A stretch of 64,000 nt of DNA from Lytechinus pictus (lineage: Eukaryota > Echinodermata > Echinoidea > Temnopleuroida > Toxopneustidae), in contig NC_087261.1 in assembly GCF_037042905.1 (NCBI RefSeq), forward strand, positions 10,802,217-10,866,216, written 5' to 3'. How positions within the stretch are numbered: the first letter of the stretch is position 1; the number at the start of each line of letters is the position of its first letter. This document shows positions 1 through 12,954 of this stretch, piece by piece. The translations under genes were made by a program, and so were the position numbers. Below the pieces are notes generated by a model. It ran no database searches and was not told the origin of the DNA. It saw only the letters and a program-made list of their open reading frames with translations.

Positions 1-2086
1 GTGGGACTAGAGTATACATTTCAGTCTGACAGCAACAACAAAAATGAATATGAAAATGAATGAGAGAAAAAAATATGTAATAAAATTGATGAGTATTCTG
101 TCTTTTTTCATATGAGAAACATCAGCAAAAATATAAACCCGGCTTCACAGATAAGTAACAAAGCTAAGCCTATGGTGGGAACCACTGGAACCTTCTTAAA
201 ATCGTTATGTTATAGAAACTACAACCTCGTTCATTTTTTTTTTGCAATTGTTAAATATTTTGTTATGTACTATATATTTTGTGTGTTATTTTGTAATTGA
301 AATGTTGCAGACACAATAAAAGTAAATAGAAATATTTATTGGATAAAATTACCGTTATTCTACTGGGGGGGGGGGGGGGCTCATACAATATATGAAGCGA
401 AACAAACAATATCCTATCCTGGGTCTATATATATTATACTACCGGAAATAGAAGTTGGCAAAAGTTCATGTCCGATTTTTTTTTACAAATAAAGAGGGAA
501 ACGATAACCATTGGTTGGTCTAAAGATGTTTAACTTTTTTTTTTACATTTCAAGCAAAAACTTACTTTATTGTGAGTCATTAAAAATCTACCTCTGTATA
601 ATTTTGCTAAAACACCTTGCTAAAATGTTTATATTCGAAAGCAAGTATGCAGTAAAATAATTAAATTATACGCAAAGTTTAAAAGAAAAAAAAAATCTTC
701 CCGGAATTAAAAATGTGAATATTGTTTCAATCAGCATTACACATGTGGACGTGTGTTTATATAGGGCTAAAAGTCTAGTTTATTATTCAAAGCAAAGATG
801 CTCCCAATGAAGTTTACCCAAATATCAAACTGATATCAAATGAAATGAAATGAAATATTTTAACCAAAGTAGAAAATGAATAAAGCATAGAATTAGAATT
901 TTATGAAAATCCATCAAAAATATCAGAATTATAGATTTTTACATTTCAGAATTTACAATGTCTCATTCGAGCAATTCCGTCATCGTGGTGAAGTCCGCCA
1001 ATAATTCGTATTGACTGAAAATGTTTTCACGTGGAACCGGCGCATCATGCATGTCACGTGTCTGATGATGTACCCCGTGTCATTCGAATGCACAAGTCAA
1101 ATCATTCTCAGTTTTATCTACAAATCACGTTTTTATGGAATTTGTGGGTGAGCTGCTTGTATGTGACGTCTCAAGATTCAAAGTTGTAAAAAAAATCAAT
1201 AACTGTATGTATTCTCTAGTGGATTTTTGCCAAACCTTTAATATGTTGCTCTATTGTTTCTGTTTTTATTAAGAGCACCACGTAGAAGGGGTTACCCCCC
1301 CCCCCCCTTAAAGGTAAAAGAAAGTAATTGCAGAAAACAATTATAAGGTTAATTATTACCCTATCATCATAGATCTGGTACATTGAAATCAGCTCATCTT
1401 TGTGAAATCATGAAATCTTTGCCCCGATAATTCTGACGATGACTAACACAAAAAGGCACATGTGGGACAGTGCATTAATATTGCTTGGAAAATACCCGAC
1501 ATTTTATGGACTTTCGTGCTTATAATAAATTGTGCATTGTTTATGATGTTACATGCGTATAAATTTATATAATTTGTTGTCTTTAATATGTTTTTGCACG
1601 GCATGTAAGCAAGACGAATTTATGGACAATAAAATACATACTTATATTGCTCATTTCTCAGCAATTACACATTTTCTTTCCAGCGCCAATCGACACGTAC
1701 ATATCTGTTTTTATACATACTTGTACAACATGCAAACACTTGGGTGGTCATTTGATTGGATACTGTTCCAACTCATTTTGAGATCGTTACCACAACTGGT
1801 ATTATCTTTAATGTAAATGATGACTTTGCATATAATCATAATTATTGCGGGCGGGTGTTGATATTATAATGATAACGCTTGCTGTAAGAAAATGAGTGAA
1901 TTCAGAAGTTAATAATACCAGGAGATGGAATATGATTAGAATATTTTCAAGGAATTTCCTTCTTTAATTGCTTTAAAATACTGTGCACGGTCACCTTGTT
2001 ACATAATGGAAGATAACATTTTAGCATTTGATGGTAAGGCTTGCTATTATGCGGGCAACACATTCCGAAACTCCTAAATGCCCATA
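1..2086. other. Non-coding AT-rich DNA
   Basis: No gene is recognisable here. The stretch is AT-rich with frequent poly-A and poly-T runs. Two homopolymers stand out: a run of 15 G at 365-379 and of 13 C at 1295-1307. Short open frames occur on the plus strand (for example 112-300 and 1553-1816) but they are AT-rich, lack splice context and resemble nothing I know. Confidence 0.5.
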
Positions 2087-2346
2087 CACTCTAAAAAATA
2101 GTGAATAAAAATGCTCTATGAGGGTAATTATGTGTCCAACCAACATTGGACTTTTCTTTGGGGCATTTTTATTTATCCAGTGTGATGAAAATTTGGCCCA
2201 TTCTAAAGTAATTACTGCTTATTTTTTAACCTTACTGGATAATATGCTTCCCGCATTGGGCATGTTGGGTAAAATACTGCCCCAAATTAGTTGGACACAT
2301 AATTACCCTCGTGCTGGTTAAAACTGTACCCAATATTTTTTTTTCA
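2087..2346 (+). mobile_element. MITE-like element, copy A of a CACTCTAAAAA-ended family
   Basis: The left end reads CACTCTAAAAAATAGTG and is followed by ATGCTCTATGAGGGTAATTATG. Both halves contain an inverted copy of the phrase GTTGGACACATAATTACCCTC (arms near 2120-2155 and 2285-2310), so the piece can fold back. The same sequence recurs in the opposite orientation at 5345-5574, sharing GGGGCAGTATTTTACCCAATG, TTACTTTAGAATGG and other blocks. The right boundary is approximate and I found no clear target duplication. It is a non-autonomous DNA transposon remnant with no coding capacity. Confidence 0.65.
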
Positions 2347-3419
2347 GCGTATGTTATTTGAAAAAGATAGCGATTCCGTGTTTGTGGTCAACAGGGGTCA
2401 ACGTACATTACATCCCCATAAAAACACATTTCCTGTTTCAAACAAATTTCGAAAATATGAATTTAAGTTTAATTTTTCTTCCATATTCGTCAGATTTCCT
2501 TTGTTAGATCTGTTAAATGAAAAACTTCCGTTGGGACATGGTCACGGTGGTGTATAGCTCCTTTCGGCAATATATGTACAGATAGTGTTTTTTATCGGAT
2601 TATTTATCATTTCGCACGATTTTTCCACAATTATCCTTATTAGTTATAATGGATTATACTTGTATTATACTTGTATTGTGTTTATTGTTTAGGAGAATTA
2701 TCAATGAACTTAATTTGATTGATTGCATTTATTCTTTTTCATTCCAAAATACAACAAACGTTACAATGTAAGGCAAAACACAAAAAATATAGTATACAGA
2801 AATGAAAAAATGGAACCCACTGGAAAGTCAAGCTTGTCATGCTTGTTGATATGGGTTCCCTGCAATAAATAGTTAATTGAAATATATTTGATCAATGAAA
2901 TGCAAAGCGTAAATTAAAAAGGTTTGTACAATTAAAAATTTCAATTGAAAGACAGAATTAATAATTATTGATCAATGTTGCTTTGAATTTACTAATAATC
3001 TTTGAAATATTACAATGAAAAAAATTGAATTAATATAAATGCATTGAAAATGTTGGTATACCCATATTTTCAAGTATATGCGTGCTATACGTGCAAACTA
3101 TAAAGCCTAAAGTAATGAAAATGAGCAAATCTCTCGTACGCTTGTAGAAGTAAAAAGAAAGAAATGAGAGAATTATAAAATAATTCACTGAAATTACAAT
3201 GGAATATTAGCCGAAGCAATGCAGCTGGGTAGAATGTTTGGCATTTAGAGACTGACTAGTAGATGAACTTGAAATAAGAACTATTAATATACCAATCCGA
3301 CAAATGATTGACGTTTCATTATCATCAATAATGACATAAGCGGAAAGTACAATTATGGTCTTGCTTTCTTGATGTTTATACTGCTCGGCATGTGAAAAAT
3401 ATTCGACTTTTGTAATATT
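2347..3419. other. Non-coding AT-rich DNA
   Basis: I see no gene. Poly-A and poly-T rich sequence with repeated GAAATG and CAATTGAAA words. The frame at 2351-2557 follows a TTTTTTTTTCAG that belongs to the end of the preceding MITE, so it was not taken as an exon. Confidence 0.45.
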
Positions 3420-3590
3420 GCGTTCCTCTATCTCTTCCCCCCTCTCTCTCTCCCTTCCTCTCTCTGCTACCACTCTCTCATCATCTCCTACGCTCACTCA
3501 CTCCATCTGTGTCTCCTCCGTCCATATTCTCCACCGTCTTCTCCCCATTCTCTCTTTCTCTCTCTCTCTCTCTTTTCTCTTTATTGTTTA
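3420..3590. repeat. CT-rich low-complexity tract
   Basis: Interrupted (CT)n and (TC)n microsatellite with a longer pure block near 3547-3575. The minus-strand open frame over it (3207-3497) is a by-product of the purine-rich complement. Confidence 0.85.
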
Positions 3591-4556
3591 GTCTCTTTAT
3601 TGACTTTATAGTGTCTTTATATCAGAAGCAGAAATAATATGACGGTGATGATGGATGATGGTTATGATGAATGAATGGATGAATCATGATAAAGGAGAAG
3701 AATAATAGTCTTACAGTTATCATGGTTAATTCTGTCCTAGTCATAAATTCAATTTACATTTTCCAATAGGAGGTTCAAATGACCAGTTGACCGAGATTGT
3801 ACGTTGTAGCTATCCTCTCGTGAAGATGCCCCCCTTTTTTATTGTCTATTTTGGTAAATTCGATTTGGTTTGATTTGATTTCCACATTTCAATAACATTT
3901 GTATTTTATACAAGACTATTTGATATTTTTTCAGCATTTCATAACAATAAACACAATGATAACTTTATGATTAACACGATACTATTGTTCCAAGACAGAT
4001 ACAAATCATGCATGGACAATTTTGTCTTTAAAAAATGTTGAAACATGTATACACTATTAAAAACCCCTATAGAATATCGCAAAAATGGAAATGTGGGAGA
4101 AGGCCATCTTAAGCTTGGAGCCCCCAAATCGCCTGTCACCATTCAGTTTCATCACCAGATTATATAAATGTTTAATAATCTCTTAATCAGTAGTACTGTG
4201 CATGATAATAAAATGTAATTTTCTTTTCATATATTTTGTGATTTTACCTGAAAATTTATTTTGCCGGGTGCCCGATCAAATTAAAAATATATGCGTGTTT
4301 TTTTTTCTTCTCTTTGATGTAACACTAATTCCCAAGCATGCATGCACATAATGGAACAGGCTAATATTATGAGGTCATAATATTTGTTTGTCTGTAGCTT
4401 TCTGAAATCCAATTTCCAATTTTGTGAGATAAATGGTTAAAGGGCCCTTGATAAAAGACAAAATAACGATTTTACAGAGGGAGTGCGCTAGATATAAAAA
4501 AGTTTAAGATTCAAATATTCACAGTGGCATGTAGCTAAGTATCTTCAAACCCAAGG
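3591..4556. other. Non-coding DNA
   Basis: No gene seen. Includes a short (ATGA/TGGATGAA)n-like stretch at about 3640-3690 and otherwise AT-rich unique sequence. Confidence 0.45.
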
Positions 4557-4716
4557 TAAAAGAAGAGAGAAGAAGAAGAAAGAGGAGAGGAAGAAGAAGA
4601 AGGAGGAGGATGAGGAGGGGGAAGAGAAGAAGAGGAAGAGGAAGAAAGAGAAGAAGAAGAAGAAGTAGGAGAAGAAGAAGAACAAGAAGAAGAGGAGGAG
4701 GAGGAAGAAGAAGAAG
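4557..4716. repeat. Polypurine GAA/GAG microsatellite
   Basis: About 160 bp of nearly uninterrupted purine (AGAAGAAG, AGGAGGAG) on the plus strand. The leucine/phenylalanine-rich minus-strand frames here are artefacts of this repeat. Such mirror-like purine tracts can form triplex DNA, which is a general property and is not shown here. Confidence 0.9.
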
Positions 4717-5344
4717 CATTTGACAGAGCTCATAAAATGAAATATAAAAATAAATAAAAGTAGATAGCATTTATGAAATATTGATATACATATCACATCA
4801 TTTTATTTGACAGAGCGATGATGAAATAAAATTTGATATTGGAAATGATCGCTGTGGAATCTAAGATAGGATCAGTGTCGGATTTTCAGTAAGCCGAGGA
4901 AATTACTTTCATTAAATTACAAATTCTTCTTGCCGTTTTAAATTCAATCTTCCTGGCTTGGATAGAAAGTAGAGCCATTTCCCAAAGCTTGCAGAAGCAC
5001 CAAATATATGATATACATGTAGCTTACATTCTGACCGCAGCACGAGACTGCAAACTGTCTCTGTCATATTGTAGGATTTTATCGTTTTTCGGTGGGTGAA
5101 ATGTAAAAGAAAATGTAAAAACGAATTGTAATGACTAAGATTACGCTAAGATATACTGTGATGTGCCTGAATGACAAATATGGCATGGTAGCAGCATGCA
5201 TATTTCATGTTATATATTGCTTTATTATGATTTTAATATACTAGTATATACATTAGACGAATTGGCAATGCAAATTATCATCATTACATGGTGGTAATCT
5301 AGCTTACAAGATTTTGAAAGACAAGGGAATCAAAAGAAGAATAA

Positions 5345-5574
5345 ATTTTAACCAGCATGTGTCCAACTTATTTGGGGCAGTATTTTACCCAATGCGGGAA
5401 GCACATCCAGTAAGGTAAAAAAAAAAAGAAGAAAAGCAGCAATTACTTTAGAATGGACAAAAATTTTCATATCACACTGGATAAAACGAAATGCCCCAAA
5501 GAAATACCCAATGTTGGTTGGACACAGTCATAATTACCCTCATGTAGCATTTTTACCCAATTATTTTTAGAGTG
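5345..5574 (-). mobile_element. MITE-like element, copy B of the CACTCTAAAAA-ended family
   Basis: Inverted copy of the element at 2087-2346. It begins near TTAACCAGCATGTGTCC and ends TTACCCAATTATTTTTAGAGTG at 5574. The right end abuts a purine microsatellite. The two copies differ by many substitutions and a poly-A insertion, so both are old. Confidence 0.65.
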
Positions 5575-5681
5575 AAAAAGAAGAAGAAGAAGGAGAAGGA
5601 GAAGAAGAAGAAGAAGAAGGAGGAGGAGGAGGATAAGAAGAAGAAAAAGAAGAAGAGGAGGAGGAAAAAAAAGAAGAGGGG
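5575..5681. repeat. Polypurine GAA/GGA microsatellite
   Basis: About 105 bp of AAG, GAG and GGA triplets immediately next to the terminus of the MITE copy at 5345-5574. The lysine/glutamate-rich plus frame and the leucine-rich minus frame here are low-complexity artefacts. Confidence 0.9.
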
Positions 5682-6870
5682 ATGGAGAACAAGTTCGAGA
5701 AAGGGAATAAGACAAAATGTAAACATTTTTTTTTATAATGCCCCATATTATTTTAAAACGATGTGGTATATTCGAGCGATATAGTCTGATATATAGGCCT
5801 CCATGTCTGACCATGATCGGGGAGGGGGGATTTTACTCCCTCATTCCATAGCTCAAATCATCTTGACCTTAACCTTGACCTTTGAACTTGACATGCGACA
5901 TTCGTAGAAAGGTCATAAAGTGATCTTAGGATAGAGCGCCGCCTTAGATCCCTGGGTATGCGATTTATGGGTGCAATTTGGTCTTCGAGGGGTGAGAGTA
6001 CTTTGAGCTTCGTTCGTACATGAGCCAAGCAATCTTGGAATGGATTTGGGGATTTCGTACTACAGAGTGTACCTTAAAAAAGATCAATTATCTTTGTAAT
6101 CATGAAAGCAAATCCACAGCAGCAAATGTCAACGAATATTTATTTCAGTTTTGTTGAATGAGCTTTCGATACAATTAAGTGGTGATTGCTTATAAACAAC
6201 CTAAAAACAAATCTGCTCATAACTTACATGTAGGCCTATTATTATGAGCCTGTTCCAAACACAGGAGCAATTAATTAAAAACCAATATTTTCTTGTCCAA
6301 AAAGACAAGAATGTTATACATGAACGAATGCATTCTGAATATTTTTAATTCGTTAATATTCAGATTTGAGTAGAATGGATTTACTTAAATTTAAATACTC
6401 ATCGTAAAGGACAAAAAAAACTTTCTTGCAAACTTGTCTTGTCTTTTTATAAAAAAAATTATCAAATCTATTCACTTTGACACGGGTCTTCTAACAATTT
6501 TAAAATAAATCTTATGAAGTACGTCCATCCGGTAATATTCAAATTTTAATAGATAGAATGAATTTTATTTTTGCACTTGAGTATCATCTGTAGATTTACG
6601 ATTAGAGAATATAGTCTTGATAATGTTTGTATGCAAGTAATTGGTTTGGGGGCCGTAGAACGAATTCGTAAACGGGGGAGGGGCGGTTCTGCGGCCTCTG
6701 AAATATTCCATAAAATTATCAAGATACAAAAGATGTAAAAAAAATTGTGATGTTTATGATGAGAACAAGGACGATGAAACAATGACAATCTAAACAACTC
6801 AATCAAAGTACAGTCATGATAATTACATATGATTCTTTGTCATTAAAACCTTCTGTATATCATCTTTGAT
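5682..6870. other. Non-coding DNA with a fragment of a dispersed repeat
   Basis: No gene recognised. Around 5860-5900 there is a TTGACCTTAACCTTGACCTTTGAACTTGACATG phrase (split here for reading: TTGACCTTAACCTTGACC then TTTGAACTTGACATG). It resembles the longer dispersed repeat near 38-39 kb. Confidence 0.4.
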
Positions 6871-7066
6871 CACTCTCTACAAAAAAGTTTACCCAATATT
6901 GGGTAAAATGGGAACAGGCATGTTAATTTGTTGGGTAAAAAGATATCAACTATTTTGTAAATATTACGCAATTTCCCTTCAAACATGCAATGTGCCCAAT
7001 ATTGAGGGAAAAATTACCAAGTAAACATGCAAGTTCCCTTTCTACCCAATATTGGGTAAATTTGTA
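6871..7066. mobile_element. Small foldback/MITE with ACCCAATATTGGGT ends
   Basis: Each arm holds the 14-bp perfect palindrome ACCCAATATTGGGT, at 6891-6904 and 7044-7057, inside longer inverted arms (AGTTTACCC...GGGAACAGGCATG against CATGCAAGTTCCC...GGGTAAATTTG). The left end begins CACTCT, like the family at 2087 and 5345, which suggests a related MITE. No coding potential. Confidence 0.55.
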
Positions 7067-7830
7067 CTTTCTGTTACTAGTATTGGAATGCATGTAAATG
7101 TGTTTCACAATGTCCGCTACACCAATAGCGACGACCGTCTATATTTCTTGGACCACCCTGTACCCATTGACGTACAATCAGGATGGCACATTCCATGGTT
7201 TGACAGGGATTTTTTTACCGAACCGAATTGTGATCATACGATACAGAACTGAACCCCTAGCTTCATATCAGATGACAGTATGAAATCGAAAATCCAAATT
7301 AATGAGATGACTGCGAGCAGGTTGATGAAAAACGTCATCATATTAAGAATTACGACTCGAGTCCTATTCGCATGCCGTGGGCATATTTATCACCCTGTCT
7401 TCATCTAAATCGATGCGCTCTCTCTAATATCATAATCACAAGATTTTCTTTCCTGTGGATATATTTGATGAGATCGAGTAATAAAGGTTTGCCGAAATAT
7501 TCTGGCAACAATTATTGTCTATTTATACGTTTTTCTCATTGTGCTTTGATTAAAATATTCTCTTAGTGCGACGCGTTCGTTAGTGGAAATCAAAACGAAG
7601 TGAAAGTTCGTTGTGCATATCGGGAACTCGTTATGAATTACATGTCTCCTACCTTCTTTCGTTGTTTTTAAAAAGGTTGTTTTTATTATTAGACCAAATT
7701 TAGACAAAGCTTATGGACACAACAAATTATTTAGACATGGTGGACGATAGAATCTGTGCCGCAAACTTGAAGTACGCCCTCTTTCATAAATTAGCGCCTC
7801 ACTGCACGCATTCTAAATGAATTCCGTTAG
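7067..7830. other. Non-coding DNA
   Basis: Short frames only (for example 7052-7252 and 7372-7566), with no splice signals I trust and no recognisable product. Confidence 0.4.
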
Positions 7831-7867
7831 CCCCCCCCCCCCCTACTCTCTCTCTCTCTCTCTCTGA
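7831..7867. repeat. C-run followed by (CT)n
   Basis: Thirteen C residues then about a dozen CT dinucleotides. The same arrangement (C run then CT repeat) occurs at about 8739-8766. Confidence 0.85.
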
Positions 7868-8289
7868 AGGTCGGGTTCATCCCATGATCCAACAAATTGA
7901 TGATTTCAATAAATAGAGAATATCAAGCTAGAATAATGCAGATAATTTCAGCAAAATTGAAGGTAAAAAGAGAATGTTATGACATTTTGAAGTGTTGCAT
8001 ATATTTTCGGATTTATTTGGGCCTAACATGTATGTGCATGTACAAACATGGGTGGTAGCTGAGTAGCTCCATGCTTATACGAGTTGACTGAATTTACACA
8101 TCCACTATTCTTTTTGTATTTTGTTGTATGAATTACACAATACTTATCTTTTTTTATGGAGGGGGGGGGGTTGATGTTAAGGAGGGTCTTTATTGGAATT
8201 CAATAGGTTGCAACAGTGGCTATTCTACATGTTCAGGGAGGGAGAATAATTAGTAAGAATGAGCAACATTTGGAAATGCCATACTATCC

Positions 8290-8461
8290 TCATCATCACC
8301 ATAATCATCATTATCATCCTCCTCCTCCTCATCATCATCTCCATCATCATCATCATGATCATCATCTCCATCATCATCATCTTCATCATCATCATCACCA
8401 TGTCAATCATGATGATGATGATCATCATATCATCATCATCATGATCATCATCATCATCATA
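8290..8461. repeat. (CAT/ATC)n microsatellite
   Basis: About 170 bp of CAT, CCT and GAT triplets. It produces histidine-rich, isoleucine-rich and methionine/aspartate-rich frames on both strands, which are not genes. Confidence 0.92.
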
Positions 8462-10023
8462 AAGCATTCGAATAGTACCATCTATCCAGATACAATCTAC
8501 ATCTATTTACGATCATTCTATAGGTCATTATAATTTATCGGTACCAATATTATTATTACCATAATCTTTGTCGAATCATCACCCTCGTAATCTCAACATC
8601 CAGGACTGCTGAATTTCAATTTGCAGTAGTTGTTCACTTGCACACATATATATTTCCTCCCTTATTTTACCATGTCAGATACAGCCCACATCCTACCCCT
8701 CTTCATATCTGTCTCACACCATGCGTATTGAGAATAGCCCCCCCCCCCCAACTCTCTCTCTCTCTATCATGGGCAAACACACACTGTTTTACAGAATCTA
8801 GCAAAATATATCTCGGACAAAAATGCAAGTATTCACAACATTTTGAATTCAATGGAACTTTTTAATGACACGTATTTTTTCTCGAAATCCTTTTTTTTTT
8901 ATTCGGCAATAACCGAGAACATAATTTCACAGTACAAAATTACATCAAAATATGAAATTAGAAATCATAAGAAAATTCATACCAGTGAAATAAAAAGGGA
9001 TATATAATTAACGTACTTATTTCAACTTGTGCTTGATACATGAATTGCATCGGTTGATTTTCTCTTGACCATGATTGAAAAATATATCTTAACCACTTAA
9101 AATGTCTTCCGGTTATGTTCTTAGCGTGATCAGAATATATTTCCGCTGCATTTAAACCAGGTTAATGATTTATTAGAAAGGTGTCTTATCAAGATATGAA
9201 TACGCCCACTTGAACAATACAGCACAGGATAAACAAACCTCGAATATGATCCGTTTTATTTTGTTGATTTTTCACACGCGTGTTCTAATCACAGCGAGTA
9301 CGAACAATCGCCTCAATATGAAGGAATTTGGCAAATAGTTGTTATCTGATTCATGCCGGGATTTACATTCCTAACTTAAATGGGACATACAATATGTAAC
9401 CATTGTGCAATAACAAGTATAATTTATTCCAATCTTAACGATATATAATCTATGGTGAGATGTTTTTCCATTTAATGAATGGATGTTTAATTTTGGACGA
9501 GATATAATAAAGGAAACTCCTAAAATCCATTGTTAACGTTTATCAAATTTTTCAGAATCCTAAAACTGATAAATTCTTTACTGAGGATATCAACATTTCA
9601 ATATGCGCTTAATACCTTTGCTAAAATACTTTGATTGGAATAAACCCCCTACCGAGTCATGGCAAGCATGGAGGGGAGCAAACAACAATATATTCAATTA
9701 TAAGTATCACAAATATTAATGAAATCATTCATAAAACATTGAGCGACAAGTTTTGGCAATGACATAAACATATATATAAAGTGTGAACCGCCAAACATGG
9801 TATATGCATGACTACATCGTGATAAACAGTTCAATATATACAAATAGTAATCACGGAGAAGTGCATATATAATACGTCCAATGACTGCTCATAATTTAAT
9901 GCAACTCTGAGCAGTCAATGGACATGGCCATTTTGTGTTGACATTCATCATAGCATTTGAAATATGTACAATCCATATTCAATTGTACTAGACAGAACAA
10001 TACATAGTCTTAAATAATATCTC
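8462..10023. other. Non-coding DNA downstream of the Id gene
   Basis: AT-rich sequence without recognisable genes. It contains an imperfect inverted repeat at 9876-9923, with 16-bp arms starting GTCCAATGACTGCTCA and ending TGAGCAGTCAATGGAC (one mismatch) around an 16-bp loop. Confidence 0.45.
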
Positions 10024-10395
10024 ATATTTTTGTCTAAATTAATTTATTCTCCTATAAATGTCCTTTCTTCCATTTTCGAGACGTGTTTAATAACGTTCAT
10101 TTGTTCATATCTGCAAGATTGTGATGACGTCACACTGCTTGGTGTCGGTCTTTCCGTTACAGTCCTTTCGCAAGGTCCAGTGTCCACATCATTTTATATT
10201 GTCCTTTTCAATAAAACGTGGAACGCACGTGAAAAGCGATTTCACCTTCCAAATCATGACGTCACTACCGAATCTTTGGTCGCCTCAAAAGCAACGGTTG
10301 GTCGATGGTCATCATACAGTCCAGACGTTTGGACCGAAATTAAGTCTTCAGCTAGGCTGGAGAGTGACCAGAGGCTAAACCTACCAGAACGGGAC
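10024..10395 (-). other. Candidate 3'-terminal (3' UTR) exon of the Id gene
   Basis: On the minus strand a strong pyrimidine tract, CCCTCTTTTTTTCTCTACTTGCAG, ends at 10396 and would start an exon at 10395. An AATAAA hexamer on the minus strand lies at 10043-10048, so a transcript could end at about 10020-10030. This fits a non-coding last exon joined to the donor at 12955, since the Id stop codon lies in exon 2. Two perfect CRE octamers (TGACGTCA) also sit here, at 10125-10132 and 10257-10264, so the block could instead be a regulatory element. Other acceptors between 10.4 and 12.9 kb cannot be excluded, for example a pyrimidine-rich one near 12405. Confidence 0.35.
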
Positions 10396-12954
10396 CTGCA
10401 AGTAGAGAAAAAAAGAGGGAAACAACCGTTAATACCAATATTTTCAAACAAATAACATAATGGATGCAAACATCCGACTGGCATTGTGTTCTGAACTCGC
10501 TAAAACATTTCTCTCAATGAAAATATTGTGAATGGAAAGCGTTTTCCCTTCAGGCAGTTGGGCCTTTTTGTGATCAAAACCCCTACATCAACATTTCCTT
10601 AAAAGGTTATTCAACCAGTCAATGATTCCGGCAGTTATTGGGTTCATTTACTGACAATGTTTTAGTATAAATAATTGTTCGCTTTATTTTTTTCTTTTGA
10701 CGAGTTACAAAATTGGATCTTGATCGGAAGTTCGTTGACTTGGCCAGGACGACTTCCGGCGGAAGACAGGAAGTTTAACCAAGATATCAACATATGACTT
10801 ATCTCTGTCTATGGCATTCATATCGGAAAACTTCAACACAAAAACAAAAACATAATACACAATGAAGAGAAACAGACGATAATCAGAGTTTCGCTTTCGC
10901 GCGCTTCCGTGAAACCATTTGGTAGATACCGCGGGAACAGCAACAGCTGACATCAAGTCTTAGAAGACGCGCCCCCTAAATAATAATCATTTAATCTTTC
11001 AGTTTCTACATTCTCTATATTGCTTTAATCCTAATCAATTATAACCTCTTCCTGGAACCGAAAGAACCCGTGGAGCAGCGAAACGATATCACCTGTCGAT
11101 TTTTCTTTCAAGTTTAGTTTCAGCTTTTTAGTCAACCAAGAAGTCCCTAGTCATGGTTTTAACGTGTAAGCAGGTGCGCATTCCATGACGGTGGGTCACT
11201 CCGCTCCGGGAATCCCGCAGGGTCGCACCTCACACACTGACCCCTGTTGTCAGTGATCAAAATTTCCTGACAGGGCTTGGGAGGGGGGGGGGGCGACATA
11301 AGCGACAAGTATTTGAATATCTCACTCCATAAACCTGCGGCCATTGTGATTGAATACTGACCACGTGCACAATTCTTATTTCCAATCAATAAGGATATTT
11401 CATGAAAGCAAAATGATCAAACCGTCTTTGGTAATAGAATCGACATGTGTACTTTTTAGGCCTATTGACAGGGGCAACATTTTACAAGTTAGAGTGACAG
11501 CAGCTTACAATACAGGCAACTGACCATAAGTGATGGTATAAGTCTATGATATAACATGACGGACATGTGCCTTGTATCGCCCTTCCACGGAGGGAGTGAC
11601 CCACCCCAATTATAAAAACGTGGCTATTATAATAATTCGCCATAACCTTCGGCCAATTATCGCTGTTTTCCGTGAAAGTGGTACAAAACTAATCAACCCA
11701 CGGCTACATGTAAAAGGGCGACATTACTAAGACTTCTTCGAGTCGGAGGGCATTCACCTTTCAACTTCATACAAGAATTTGCACGGAGGTGGAGAGCGGC
11801 TCCAGGCCTGTCCACACACACACCTTGTTGAAGGAATACGTGTTCGAACAGTTAACCTTCAAAACACCGGGGTTATCCGAGTTCATTTGAGTCACCGCTA
11901 ACCATGTGAAACTCCGTCCCAACTTTGAATTTGGTCGGATCAGCACGCTCTCTTGTGATTGTATATGAAACCTCACCGTCATGTTCATGAGCGTGTGGGG
12001 GAAATAATATTTACCAGAAATTTCTTCAACCTGTTTCTTATTCTCCTTCCCAACATCAACATTTTCTTTTAACTCAGCATGCCACCGGAGCCTACTCCTA
12101 CTTTATCCTGCTACCACCGGGAACATGGTTGTTGGCCTGATGTTCACAGAAGACCAGGTCTAACCGATGGGTTTGCTTGCTCTATTAGTTTTTGTTTTGA
12201 GGCTATCAATATTCTTTACATTTTTTCGTTAACTATCATTAAGGAAGTCTTAAAGACGTCTTTAACGAGAAACCCCAGTCTTGTAAGTTTCACAGCAGCA
12301 CGGACATTTTATATCCTCACAACTTAGGAACCCAAAGGTCAACGTCAGCAGTATCAGCTGTTCCAAGCAATCACTGCCACGGTGCATTACGCCAGAGCTA
12401 ACGGCGGAAAAAAAGTCAGAGCGATGATGGGCATGATGGACCACATGCGCTATTTGACTTGAAATTTAGGGTTTAGAAATAGAACGAGTGAGGGAAGTTA
12501 CTGCCCTCTTTATGAACCCTTGTTGTCAGGTCATAGACCAGATTTCAGGCACAGTGATTCACTATTAAATAATGATGTTACAAAAATAATTTCAACATGC
12601 ATGAACATCGAGAACATGGTCTAAAATTCTGCGTGTATATGTACACACGTTGAAAGGATGGCGAGGTTCGCGCTTATCACTAGATCGTTGCCAACTTTCA
12701 CGAAAATATTTTTATGCTTCTTTTTATTTATTCACGAATTACAATTTTTCAGAAGTCATGTTTTCCAGGTGAGTCATTAGCTTACGTTTCCCTGCCCCAA
12801 ACCCGTTCAATCTCAACCCTTGTGTGTATGGTTTGCAAACGCGTGCGTGACTGCCCAGCGATGCTGACAGATGTCCGCGGGTGAGAACAGGAGATAGTCC
12901 GTTCAATTAATCGTTTGATATCCCTTAACATTTTCAGATTGAATCAGGGCTTAC
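10396..12954 (-). other. Putative Id 3' UTR intron / unassigned region
   Basis: If the 3' UTR is spliced as proposed, this is its intron. It is somewhat richer in GC than the flanks. Open frames on the minus strand at 11767-11988 and 12262-12444 have no recognised domains. A run of ten G lies near 11283. A CAG|GTGAGT donor-like site on the plus strand near 12769 has no convincing exon upstream. Confidence 0.3.

Noticed and set aside
2351..2557. 68-codon ORF after a TTTTTTTTTCAG acceptor-like site
   Set aside because: The apparent acceptor is the T-rich end of a MITE, and no donor or family supports an exon.
4519..5814. Leucine-, phenylalanine- or lysine-rich ORFs on both strands
   Set aside because: Products of the GAA/GAG microsatellites at 4557-4716 and 5575-5681.
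8216..8533. Histidine-rich 105-codon ORF and overlapping Met/Asp-rich ORF
   Set aside because: Translations of a (CAT)n repeat in several frames.
10030..10455. 141-codon plus-strand ORF
   Set aside because: No good start, no known domain, and it lies opposite the proposed Id 3' exon with its strong minus-strand acceptor.
12750..12770. 16-nt plus-strand microexon (TTTTTCAG ... CCAG|GTGAGT)
   Set aside because: Splice-like motifs only; no neighbouring exons and no way to support such a short exon.
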